Translations under genes and position numbers: made by a program
Assembly (NCBI RefSeq): GCF_900109095.1
Contig: NZ_FNYZ01000003.1
Location: 62,001 to 126,000 of the forward strand
Reading direction: 5' to 3'
Source of the DNA: Sphingobium sp. AP50
GTDB lineage: Bacteria; Pseudomonadota; Alphaproteobacteria; Sphingomonadales; Sphingomonadaceae
Length of the DNA stretch: 64,000 nucleotides
Notes under the pieces: generated by a model
Told to the model about the DNA's origin: nothing
Databases searched by the model: none
The model's input: only the letters and a program-made list of their open reading frames with translations
In this document: positions 47,164 to 55,685 of the stretch, one piece after another
Numbering within the stretch: the stretch's first letter is position 1
How the letters are laid out: the number at the start of each line of letters is the position of its first letter

Positions 47164-48100
47164 TCTGTGCGGAGGCCAGCCGACGCATCATCCGCATATC
47201 CTTCAAGTCGATCTTGACGGCCGACGCCGCCCAATTCTCGACAATGTCCTTCAGTTCTTCATAGTCGAGCGGATCGACCCGGCGCCCGGCCTGGAACACG
47301 CCGACATGCCCGGAATGATGCGGTCGCGTGCTGCTGATATAATCGCGCACCGCCGCTTCGCCCTCGCCATCTTCCACCAGCCGGTGGACGATGCCCAGAT
47401 CATACATTTCCTCGGCGCTATAGACCTTGCCGGACAGGATCATGCGCTCGGCCATCAGGCGGCCCAGCTTGCGGGCGAGGATCGAATAGGCGCCCATGCC
47501 GGGGAACAGGCCGAACAGCATTTCGGGCAGGCCGAATCGCGCGCTGCGCTCGGCGACCACGATGTCGAAGCAGAGCAGTGCCTCAAACCCGCCGCCCAGC
47601 GCATCCCCCTGCGCCAGCGCGATGGACACGACCGGCATGTCGCCATTGCGCCAGGTGCGGTTGACCACGTCGATACAGGCATGGCCATAGTCGATCAGGC
47701 CGGGCAGGTCGCCGCGCTCGATACAGCCGGCGAACAACTCCAGATCCCCGCCCAGATTGAAAACGCCCGGAAAGCGGGAGCCGGCGACCAGATATTTGAT
47801 CGGCAACTGGCCCGCGTCGAACAACCGCTTGCTCTCCACATACCAGCTGCGCACGTCCCGCAGCATCGCCATGGAGAAATTCGGCCGTTCCTGCGGCGCC
47901 ATGAATGCCCATAGCGTTTCCAGCGGCGCATCCCATTGCACGTCGATCTGGCCCAGATCGAACATCTTCGACTGGCCGGCCAGTTCGATGGACTGCGTTT
48001 CCGTAGCGTCGAACGGCACATTTTCAGCCGATGAAAACGGCTCTTGTGATGCCGTGTCATATTCTCGTCCCGTGGGACTAAAACGTCCTGAATCAATCAT
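47147..48100 (-). CDS. rpfF: DSF synthase homologue (RpfF-like crotonase)
   Basis: 317 aa crotonase-fold enzyme. The central part matches diffusible signal factor synthases: FNLGGDLELF (115-123), QGDALGGGFE (164-173), FGLPEMLFGLFPGMGAYS (189-206). The catalytic pair Glu173 and Glu193 has the 20-residue spacing of Glu141/Glu161 in Xanthomonas RpfF, which makes cis-2-unsaturated fatty acid signals from acyl-ACP. About 40 extra N-terminal residues precede the fold. Start ATG 48100 is chosen; ATGs at 48127 and 48157 are possible. No rpfC/rpfG two-component pair is nearby; the convergent neighbour is a GGDEF-EAL protein. Confidence 0.85.
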   Translation of the reverse strand: MIDSGRFSPTGREYDTASQEPFSSAENVPFDATETQSIELAGQSKMFDLGQIDVQWDAPLETLWAFMAPQERPNFSMAMLRDVRSWYVESKRLFDAGQLPIKYLVAGSRFPGVFNLGGDLELFAGCIERGDLPGLIDYGHACIDVVNRTWRNGDMPVVSIALAQGDALGGGFEALLCFDIVVAERSARFGLPEMLFGLFPGMGAYSILARKLGRLMAERMILSGKVYSAEEMYDLGIVHRLVEDGEGEAAVRDYISSTRPHHSGHVGVFQAGRRVDPLDYEELKDIVENWAASAVKIDLKDMRMMRRLASAQTRLTR

Positions 48101-48338
48101 GTGCGACCCCGTTTTCCTATTCTGCATGAACAGATCAGGCTGGTCGGCAGGATGCAATCAACCGACCCTTTATTGATAGGCTGTTAACCATTTTTGGTCA
48201 TCACTGTTGCATTCCGGCCGCCCTAAAGCGCCGAGAAGCGGGGTCTCTGTGGCGCGAAAGTCACAAAACGTCCTATTTGGCAAATGTAAAATTTACCATG
48301 CAGGCCTTTGTTAACCTTTGTAAATTAGCGTCACGGGC
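48101..48338. promoter_or_regulatory. Divergent control region of rpfF and a small ORF
   Basis: AT-rich for this genome. It has TTAACCAT (48184-48191) and TTAACC (48311-48316), which resemble CtrA half-sites, and a perfect 11-bp palindrome GTAAAATTTAC (48286-48296). No gene is seen inside. Which of these is used is unknown. Confidence 0.4.
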
Positions 48339-48518
48339 ATGATCGAACCGCGTTCCTCCTCCCATCGCGTGACCCTGGCCCTGCATGATGCGCAGGGTGA
48401 TCCATGGCCACTGCGCCTGTCCGCCGACTGCCTGCGCTTCATCGGGCCTTATCGCCGGGTGGAAGGGTTTAATATCGATGCGATGCTATTGCTGGAGGGG
48501 CTTCGCAAGGCTGGCTGA
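48339..48518 (+). CDS. Small conserved-looking hypothetical protein (59 aa)
   Basis: ATG 48339 to TGA 48516-48518. The product starts MIEPRSSSHRVTLALHD and ends LLLEGLRKAG, is soluble, and has one cysteine (DCLRF). GC-rich third positions and the codon mix match neighbouring real genes. It lies 49 nt upstream of tgt on the same strand and may share its transcript. I do not recognise a family. Confidence 0.55.
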   Translation: MIEPRSSSHRVTLALHDAQGDPWPLRLSADCLRFIGPYRRVEGFNIDAMLLLEGLRKAG

Positions 48519-48528
48519 TCCCCGCTAA

Positions 48529-49698
<1,170 letters not shown>

Positions 49699-49704
49699 GA
49701 GCGA

Positions 49705-51294
49705 TCAGGGAATGACCGTGATGGCGATGGCGTATCGGCCGGCGTCGCCATCATGCTCCAACGGCGATCGCAACTGGCGCGACAGGCCGGTCAGGACCCG
49801 ACCATAGCGTTCGCCCAGTCGACTGGTCATCTCATCGGACGCCATCAGCCCACGCGACTGCATCACCAGCAGGGCGCGGTCAGGTCGGGCCTCATCCTGA
49901 TGCACGGAAATGCGCATCGTGCTCTGCGGTGCCATCATCATCGCCAGTTCGACCAGTTCGGTGATCAGGAAGGCGATCGGCACGGCCACATCCTGACTGA
50001 TGTGCAGATTATCGCTTTCGATCTGGATCGCGAAGCGGCGGGCCTTGGCCGGGGCGGTGCCGCGCAGGCTGGCCGACAATTCGCTGATCAGCGGCCGCAC
50101 GCCTACGCCGCGATTTTCCTCCAGTTCCGCAAAATGGTTGCGGTGGACGACCGACAGTGCATCGACCCGGCGCTGGATGGAGGCATAGGCTTCGATGGCT
50201 TCCGCTTCATGGGCGGAGCGGGCGTGCAGGCTGATCAGGCTGGCAATGATTTGCAGGTTATTCTTGACCCGGTGATGCACTTCGCGCGTCAATTTGCGCT
50301 GCGTGTCCAGTCCTTCGGCCATCTCCGCCTCATGGGTGGCGACATCTTCGCTGATCTCGCGGAAGGTTTCGCCCAGTGCGACGATCTCCTGCGCTGGGGT
50401 GCGCACCCGTTGCATCGGTTCCAGCACTTCGCCGGGTTGATAGGCGGCCACCACCCGGCGCAGCAGCACCAGCGGGCGGATCAGCAGCCGATTGACAACG
50501 AACCAGCCGATCGCCGCCGCCGCAAACCACATCACCAGCGGCAGGAACAGCGACAATAGCCGCGCCACCGTGGCCGGTGGATCGCGCACCGACATGGTCA
50601 GGATGATGTCAGGCGGATCGAGCCGGGCGGAAAGACTGGCGGTATGGCCCATCGCCGCACTGCCCGATCGGCTGACGATCAGTTTGACGTCGCCCTGGCG
50701 GAGGGTGAGTTGCCGGTTCTGGAGGGCGGTGGCGGGGTCCGCGATGCTTTCCAGATGCATGCGCGAATAATAGGCAAGGCCGACCACCTGGCCGTTCCGG
50801 CTCCGCACCCGGCTGACCAGATATTGCGATGTGGGCAGCAACTGGGCGACCGGGCGATCGAAGCGTGCGCCGGGTGCGATACCAGTCGGTTCGTCATTGT
50901 CCGATTTGCACAGCCGCTTGCCCGCCTTGTCATAAATATAAAAGCGTGCGCCGTCCGTATCATGCGACGACAGGAAGAAGGCCAGTCGCCCGCACATGCC
51001 CGGATCGGCGGCGCGATTGGCGATGGCGTTGACCGTTAGCTCCAGCGCGGTGCGGTCCGACTGAAGATCGGCCGTCAGCTTGCGGGCACTCTGCGTCACC
51101 GCAACCCGCAGCAGCGCTTCCTTTTCAAGGTCAGCGGTGCGGATTGCCTGAAGGGAAGCGACCAATGCGACAAGGCCAAGAGGCAACAATGCGAGCGTCA
51201 GGATGAGGAACATCTTGACGCCGGTGGACCGGAAATACAGCAGCAGGGGCTCTGTCAGGGACCGGGCTGCCGGAGGAAGGCTGCCCTCCGCCAT
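49705..51294 (-). CDS. phyP: PhyP-like membrane histidine kinase homologue, degenerate ATPase domain
   Basis: 529 aa sensor: TM at about 28-50 and 247-268 enclose a periplasmic domain, followed by a HAMP-like linker and a HisKA_2 dimerisation domain with REVHHRVKNNLQII (His340). The C-terminal ATPase domain is degenerate: where an N-box would read ELVTNA the protein has ELVELAMM (446-453) and no DxGxG box is visible. In Sphingomonas the PhyP protein of this locus acts as a negative regulator (phosphatase) of PhyR, which fits. It starts 7 nt after nepR ends, so it is co-transcribed with nepR. Confidence 0.85.
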   Translation of the reverse strand: MAEGSLPPAARSLTEPLLLYFRSTGVKMFLILTLALLPLGLVALVASLQAIRTADLEKEALLRVAVTQSARKLTADLQSDRTALELTVNAIANRAADPGMCGRLAFFLSSHDTDGARFYIYDKAGKRLCKSDNDEPTGIAPGARFDRPVAQLLPTSQYLVSRVRSRNGQVVGLAYYSRMHLESIADPATALQNRQLTLRQGDVKLIVSRSGSAAMGHTASLSARLDPPDIILTMSVRDPPATVARLLSLFLPLVMWFAAAAIGWFVVNRLLIRPLVLLRRVVAAYQPGEVLEPMQRVRTPAQEIVALGETFREISEDVATHEAEMAEGLDTQRKLTREVHHRVKNNLQIIASLISLHARSAHEAEAIEAYASIQRRVDALSVVHRNHFAELEENRGVGVRPLISELSASLRGTAPAKARRFAIQIESDNLHISQDVAVPIAFLITELVELAMMMAPQSTMRISVHQDEARPDRALLVMQSRGLMASDEMTSRLGERYGRVLTGLSRQLRSPLEHDGDAGRYAIAITVIP

Positions 51295-51301
51295 AATGTC
51301 A

Positions 51302-51532
51302 TCAGTCCAACTTGTTCAGCAGGTCCAGCATTTCGGACGGGATATCTTCGTTCACCGCGCGCTCATATACGGTGCGCAAGACTTGCGAAACATGCGCGTC
51401 TTCCTTGGCAGCGGGAGCCGCCGCGCGACGCTTGCTGGGGGCAGGCGCGTCCTTCACCTGATCCTCGGGTGTCCCGATGCCGGCATTGTTGCTGTCATCG
51501 GCCACGTCCCGATCCGTCGTTGAAGAAACCAA
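51302..51532 (-). CDS. nepR: Anti-sigma factor NepR
   Basis: 76 aa. The C-terminal LRTVYERAVNEDIPSEMLDLLNKLD segment (residues 52-76, two short helices) is the NepR signature that binds sigma EcfG and, under stress, phosphorylated PhyR. The N-terminal half is disordered, Ala/Pro-rich. The start codon is TTG (51532), supported by AGAGGGG about 8 nt upstream and lack of an ATG in frame. Divergent from phyR and co-directional with phyP. A weak EcfG-type promoter is upstream. Confidence 0.93.
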   Translation of the reverse strand: MVSSTTDRDVADDSNNAGIGTPEDQVKDAPAPSKRRAAAPAAKEDAHVSQVLRTVYERAVNEDIPSEMLDLLNKLD

Positions 51533-51667
51533 AATCAGCCCCTCTAAGCAGCCACATTTACCATGTCAGACATCCCGTTTCGCGGGATTCTTTCATGCCG
51601 TCAATTCGTTGGCAGGCGATCTTCACAGGAAAAACGCGATATCGCCAAAAAAACCATATGGATGCGA

Positions 51668-51692
51668 AACAAATCGAGCGGTCGATGGTTCC
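51668..51692 (-). promoter_or_regulatory. Candidate EcfG-type promoter for nepR-phyP
   Basis: Minus strand GGAAC (51692-51688), 16 nt, TGTT (51671-51668). The -10 differs from CGTT by one base. The nepR start lies about 135 nt downstream. Confidence 0.55.
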
Positions 51693-51840
51693 GCAATCCG
51701 AAGCATTTTTTACGCTGCCCGTTTCACGGTCGGCAAAGGGGGAACGGGGGCTTGCCAATGCGGCATGGACATTCCATCCTTCCTGTCACGCCGATGCTTC
51801 GGGACAATATGCCCGATTTGGGCAGGGAGACGATTTGACG

Positions 51841-52632
51841 ATGTCGCTTGGACAGCAACTGCACCCCCATCTTCCGTTTCTGCGGCGCTATGCCCGTGCC
51901 CTGACGGGCAGCCAGGCGCATGGCGACGCCTATGTCCGCGCCGCTCTGGAAGCGATCGTCGCCGCGCCGGAAGAATTCCCCAGCGACGTCGATCCACGCC
52001 TTGGCCTCTACAAGACTTTCCAGGCCATCTGGTCCTCTGCCCATCTGGAAGATCTGCCGGCCACCGCAGGCAGCAATCGCGAGGCGATTGCGCAGGCGCG
52101 CCTCGCCCGCCTGACCCCGCTACCCCGTCAGGCACTGTTGCTGACGGCACTGGAAGGCTTTACGGTCGATGACGTGTCCTACCTCATCGGAATGGACAGC
52201 GATGAGGTCGAAGCGCTGGTGGAAGAAGCGCTGACCGAGATCGAGGCGCAGACCCGCGCCAAGGTGCTGATCATCGAGGATGAACCGATCATCGCGATGG
52301 ATATCGAAACCATCGTCCGCGATCTGGGTCATGACGTCACCGCCATTGCCGTGACGCGCGAAGACGCCGTGCGCGAAGCGCTGGCAGATCGTCCCGGCCT
52401 TGTGCTGGCCGACATCCAGCTTGCCGATGACAGCAGCGGCATCGACGCGGTGAAGGATATTTTGGCCGAATTCTCGGTGCCGGTCATCTTCATCACCGCC
52501 TTCCCGGAACGGTTGCTGACCGGTGAGCGGCCCGAGCCGACCTTCCTGATCACCAAGCCGTTCCAGCGATCGACGGTAAAGGCCGCGATTTCGCAGGCGC
52601 TCTTCTTCGACGAAGCAACGGCCCCCGCCTGA
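51841..52632 (+). CDS. phyR: Response regulator PhyR
   Basis: 263 aa master regulator of the alphaproteobacterial general stress response. The N-terminal sigma-like domain (about 1-135: LHPHLPFLRRYARALTGSQ...RLTPLPRQALLLTALEGF) mimics EcfG. A receiver follows, with acidic pocket Glu146/Asp147, phospho-acceptor Asp191 (VLADIQL), FITAFPERL and Lys239. When phosphorylated it takes NepR from EcfG. The ATG at 51841 gives the usual length; upstream codons in frame belong to the nepR-phyR intergenic region. Confidence 0.95.
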   Translation: MSLGQQLHPHLPFLRRYARALTGSQAHGDAYVRAALEAIVAAPEEFPSDVDPRLGLYKTFQAIWSSAHLEDLPATAGSNREAIAQARLARLTPLPRQALLLTALEGFTVDDVSYLIGMDSDEVEALVEEALTEIEAQTRAKVLIIEDEPIIAMDIETIVRDLGHDVTAIAVTREDAVREALADRPGLVLADIQLADDSSGIDAVKDILAEFSVPVIFITAFPERLLTGERPEPTFLITKPFQRSTVKAAISQALFFDEATAPA

Positions 52633-52655
52633 TTGGCGGCATCTCGATAAAATCG

Positions 52656-52680
52656 GGAACCCCGATCGGAACGCTGCGTT
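52656..52680 (+). promoter_or_regulatory. EcfG promoter upstream of a small membrane protein and ecfG
   Basis: GGAAC (52656-52660), 16-nt spacer, CGTT (52677-52680), a perfect match to the GGAAC-N16/17-CGTT sequence of general-stress promoters. The first downstream ATG is 30 nt further. Confidence 0.9.
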
Positions 52681-52709
52681 AATGATGCGTAACGATCGGG
52701 AGAAGGGCC

Positions 52710-52841
52710 ATGGTCGAGCAGGAAAAACATATCGCTACGCAAGATGCGCGTGCAGGCGCTACGCCGCATGTGATGCGCTATGTGCTTGCCGCCTCTCTGG
52801 CGTTGGCCGTCATCGCCATGTTGCTGGTGCTTTGGCGCTAG
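52710..52841 (+). CDS. Small single-helix membrane protein (43 aa), EcfG-controlled
   Basis: ATG 52710 to TAG 52839-52841, preceded by GGGAGAAGGG. The product has a hydrophilic N-terminus (MVEQEKHIATQDARAG), one membrane helix (YVLAASLALAVIAMLLVLW) and ends in Arg. It lies between phyR and ecfG and directly behind a perfect EcfG promoter, so it should be induced by general stress and may be co-transcribed with ecfG. I do not recognise a described family. Confidence 0.75.
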   Translation: MVEQEKHIATQDARAGATPHVMRYVLAASLALAVIAMLLVLWR

Positions 52842-52897
52842 TCGATGGATGCGGGAATTGGCTTTGGCGATAAACGATTTAAGGTACAGGCGCACTT

Positions 52898-53599
52898 ATG
52901 GCTTTGACGACGTCGATTCATGCGGCGAAGGCGGTTGCCGACACAGGGATGAACCCCATGGATGAAGACGTTGGCGATGTCGGCGCTGTCGAAGAACGCG
53001 CTGCGCTGTCCGATTCGGACTTCAAGCGGGAACTGGCTTCGGTCATCCCGCATCTTCGCGCTTTTGGTCGCTCGCTTTCAGGCAATCGTGATCTGGCGGA
53101 CGATCTGGTGCAGGAAACCCTGCTGAAGGCATGGGCGGCGCGTGCGCGTTTTCAGGCCGGCACGAACATGCGCGCCTGGACCTTCATCATCCTGCGCAAC
53201 CATTATCTGTCGCAGATGCGTCGTTCGCGCTTCCGCGGCGAATGGGATGATCTCACGGCGGATCGCATCCTCGCCGCACCGGCCAGTCAGGACAAGCATG
53301 TCGAATTGTCCGACATGCAGCGTGCCCTGCTGCAATTGCCTCAGCCCCAGCGCGAAGCGCTGATTCTGGTCGGGGCAGGTGGTTTCGCCTATGAAGAGGC
53401 AGCCGAAATTTGCGGCGTTGCCGTCGGCACCATCAAGAGCCGCGTTGCCCGTGGTCGCGCCGCGCTCGAACAGATTTTGGAAAGTGGCGACCTGCCGTCT
53501 CGACGGACTCAGGAAACGACGGAAACGGCGGTCCTCGATGAAATTATGGATGACGTCGACCGGTTGAGCCGGGGTCGCAGCCACAGCGACGAAGATTGA
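52898..53599 (+). CDS. ecfG: General stress sigma factor EcfG
   Basis: 233 aa ECF sigma factor (ECF15 type). Sigma-2 domain at about 45-115 with RDLADDLVQETLLKAW and TNMRAWTFIILRNHYL; sigma-4 at about 140-195 with LPQPQREALILVGAGGFAYEE and AVGTIKSRVARGRAAL. It is held by NepR in unstressed cells. It is longer than most EcfG proteins at both ends, so MNPMDEDVGD at 52949 could be the real start. The acidic C-terminal tail (DVDRLSRGRSHSDED) is unusual. Preceded by an EcfG promoter 5' of the small membrane gene, implying positive autoregulation. Confidence 0.93.
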   Translation: MALTTSIHAAKAVADTGMNPMDEDVGDVGAVEERAALSDSDFKRELASVIPHLRAFGRSLSGNRDLADDLVQETLLKAWAARARFQAGTNMRAWTFIILRNHYLSQMRRSRFRGEWDDLTADRILAAPASQDKHVELSDMQRALLQLPQPQREALILVGAGGFAYEEAAEICGVAVGTIKSRVARGRAALEQILESGDLPSRRTQETTETAVLDEIMDDVDRLSRGRSHSDED

Positions 53600-53601
53600 A
53601 C

Positions 53602-53627
53602 GGAACGTTCGCGCCGTCCTGGCCGTT
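53602..53627 (+). promoter_or_regulatory. EcfG promoter immediately behind ecfG
   Basis: GGAAC (53602-53606), 17-nt spacer, CGTT (53624-53627), starting 3 nt after the ecfG stop. It should drive the gene at 53650. Confidence 0.85.
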
Positions 53628-53649
53628 ATCGGAAAGCAAGGAGGCGACC

Positions 53650-53913
53650 ATGGGTGACAAGCCCGTATTGCGGGAGGGTGATCCTGCATCGCATAGGCCT
53701 GCGCCGGAGCCATCGCGCGGCAGCGGCGTGATTTTCGTCGTCGTCGTACTGGCGCTCATTCTGGCGATCGGCTTCTTCTACATGACCAATGATCGGCGCG
53801 AAAATCGTCAGGCCGACGCCATAACCGGCGCAGCGGGATCGGTCGACAATGCGGCGCGTGTCATTGGTGACGCCGCAAAAAATGCCGCAGATGAGCTGCG
53901 CAACGACAATTAG
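53650..53913 (+). CDS. Small membrane protein (87 aa), EcfG-controlled
   Basis: Starts at ATG 53650 behind AAGGAGG. Proline-rich cytosolic N-terminus (GDPASHRPAPEPSRG), one strong helix (GVIFVVVVLALILAIGFFY), then a charged/Ala-rich tail (ADAITGAAGSVDNAARVIG ... KNAADELRNDN) that is likely amphipathic. Topology suggests an inner-membrane anchor with an extracytoplasmic helix. It belongs to the general stress regulon by position and promoter. No described family is recognised. Confidence 0.8.
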   Translation: MGDKPVLREGDPASHRPAPEPSRGSGVIFVVVVLALILAIGFFYMTNDRRENRQADAITGAAGSVDNAARVIGDAAKNAADELRNDN

Positions 53914-53943
53914 AGCGCGCTGCGCCAAGTCCGAACCACTCGC

Positions 53944-54057
53944 CGTTCGTCCTGAGTAGCCGCTGAGCGAAGTCGAAGCGGCGTATCGAAGGATGGTGCA
54001 CGCCAGACCCTTCGATACGGTCCTTCGACAAGCTCAGTCCCTACTCAGGGTGAACGG
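53944..54057. repeat. Dispersed palindromic repeat, type A (copy 5)
   Basis: CGTTCGTCCTGAGTAGCC ... CTACTCAGGGTGAACG with GTATCGAAGG / CCTTCGATAC inner arms. The remaining 54058-54283 contains the leader of the next gene and no other feature I can support. Confidence 0.85.
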
Positions 54058-54283
54058 ATTAGATGTAAAGTGTCGTCCTCTAGGCGCCATCAAGGCGGAG
54101 GGACGCACCTTCCGCCATTCCTCTTCATTTCGTCTCGTCGCGATTGACCTGGTCATCGTTCAGCATTTCTTTGCCATTTTCCGTCAGGGTAGCGCCTACT
54201 GTCGGATTATCTTACAGCGATTGTAAGGCCAGTCCGGCGCCAGAAGGCGCGCCAGTTCGGCGGCCAGCGGGATAAGTGCAACG

Positions 54284-55672
54284 ATGATCAGGCTGTTCAA
54301 ACATTATGTGCCGCACGCGGTGCTGCTGCTGGGCCTGCTCGATTTCGCATTGCTGCTCGCTGCGGCGGAGGTCGGCTGGGTCTTGCGCGCGCATCAGATC
54401 GGCATGGATGTCGATCATATTTCCACCCGCATCGGCCCGTTGATCAGCTTCGCCGTGTCGATCCAGACCGCGATGATCGCGGTCGGCGTCTATGGCACCG
54501 AAGCGCTGCAATCGATTCGTTTCGCCTTCGCCCGCCTGCTTGTCGCCGTGTCGCTGGGCGTCATCTTCCTGTCCGTCCTCTATTTCCTGTTGCCGGGCAT
54601 GACCCTGTGGCGCTCCAATTCGCTCTACGCCATGGGGCTGGCGATGGGTGTGCTGGTGCTGGTGCGTCTGCTGCTGGGATCGATGATTGGCGGGGAGGCT
54701 TTCAAACGTCGTCTGGTGGTGCTGGGCGCGGGCAATCGCGCCGCCCGGATCAAGGAACTGGAGCAGAAGCGCGGCGCGGGCTTTCTGGTCGTCGGCTTCA
54801 TCGCCATGAATGACGGCGCGCAGGTGATCCCGGAGGCGATCAACCGCGACGCCGTCTTCAACCTGTCCGATTTCGTGGTACGGCTGAACGCCAGCGAAGT
54901 CGTGCTGGCGCTGGAGGAGCGGCGCAACGCCATCCCCATGTCGGACCTGCTGCGCATCAAAACGACGGGTGTCCATGTCAACGACCTCTCCAGTTTTCTG
55001 GAGCGCGAAACCGGCCGCGTCGACCTCGCCAGCGTCAATCCCAGCTGGCTGATCTTCTCCGACGGTTTTTCCGCCGGCCGCCGCCTGTCCAGCATCGCCA
55101 AGCGCGTCTTCGATATCGTCGCCAGTTCGATCCTGCTGGCGCTGACTGGCCCGATCATCCTGCTTGCCGCGATTCTGGTGAAGATGGACAGCAAGGGACC
55201 GGCTTTCTACCGCCAGCAGCGCGTCGGCCTGTTCGGCCAGGAATTCTGGATCGTGAAGCTGCGCACCATGCGGCTGGACGCGGAAGTCAATGGCAAGGCG
55301 CAATGGGCCGAAAAGGACGATCCGCGCATCACCCGCCTGGGCTATTGGCTGCGCAAGCTGCGCATTGACGAACTGCCCCAGACCTGGACGGTGCTGAAGG
55401 GGGAGATGAGCTTCGTCGGCCCGCGCCCCGAACGCCGCCAGTTCGTCGAGGATCTGGAACAGCAGCTTCGCTATTATGCGGAACGCCATATGGTGAAGCC
55501 CGGAATCACCGGCTGGGCGCAGATCAACTATCCCTATGGCGCGTCGATCGAGGATGCCCGGCACAAGCTGGAATATGACCTTTATTACGCCAAGAATTAC
55601 ACGCCCTTTCTGGACCTGCTGATCCTGATCCAGACCCTGCGGGTCGTGCTCTGGCCCGACGGCGCACGCTGA
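54284..55672 (+). CDS. Polyprenyl-phosphate sugar transferase, XrtA/PEP-CTERM associated
   Basis: 462 aa initiating enzyme of exopolysaccharide synthesis. N-terminal membrane helices and a CoA-binding-like domain (RRLVVLGAGNRAARI, about 142-156) lead to the C-terminal bacterial sugar transferase domain: KRVFDIVASSILLAL, DSKGPAFYRQQRVGL, FWIVKLRTMR, DELPQTWTVLKGEMSFVGPRP and a final VKPGITGWAQINYPYG. It transfers a sugar-1-phosphate to undecaprenyl phosphate. The adjacent prsK, prsR and prsT indicate the TIGR03013-like family linked to PEP-CTERM/exosortase systems. It lies 13 nt upstream of prsK. Confidence 0.9.
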   Translation: MIRLFKHYVPHAVLLLGLLDFALLLAAAEVGWVLRAHQIGMDVDHISTRIGPLISFAVSIQTAMIAVGVYGTEALQSIRFAFARLLVAVSLGVIFLSVLYFLLPGMTLWRSNSLYAMGLAMGVLVLVRLLLGSMIGGEAFKRRLVVLGAGNRAARIKELEQKRGAGFLVVGFIAMNDGAQVIPEAINRDAVFNLSDFVVRLNASEVVLALEERRNAIPMSDLLRIKTTGVHVNDLSSFLERETGRVDLASVNPSWLIFSDGFSAGRRLSSIAKRVFDIVASSILLALTGPIILLAAILVKMDSKGPAFYRQQRVGLFGQEFWIVKLRTMRLDAEVNGKAQWAEKDDPRITRLGYWLRKLRIDELPQTWTVLKGEMSFVGPRPERRQFVEDLEQQLRYYAERHMVKPGITGWAQINYPYGASIEDARHKLEYDLYYAKNYTPFLDLLILIQTLRVVLWPDGAR

Positions 55673-55685
55673 CGGGCAGCGGACG

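Noticed and set aside
51738..51770. EcfG promoter for phyR
   Set aside because: A GGAAC is present on the plus strand but no CGTT or GTT follows at 16-17 nt.
54058..54283. Sigma-54 promoter ahead of the sugar transferase
   Set aside because: The best GG-N10-GC (in TGGTCATCGTTCAGC) departs too far from TGGCAC-N5-TTGC to be called.
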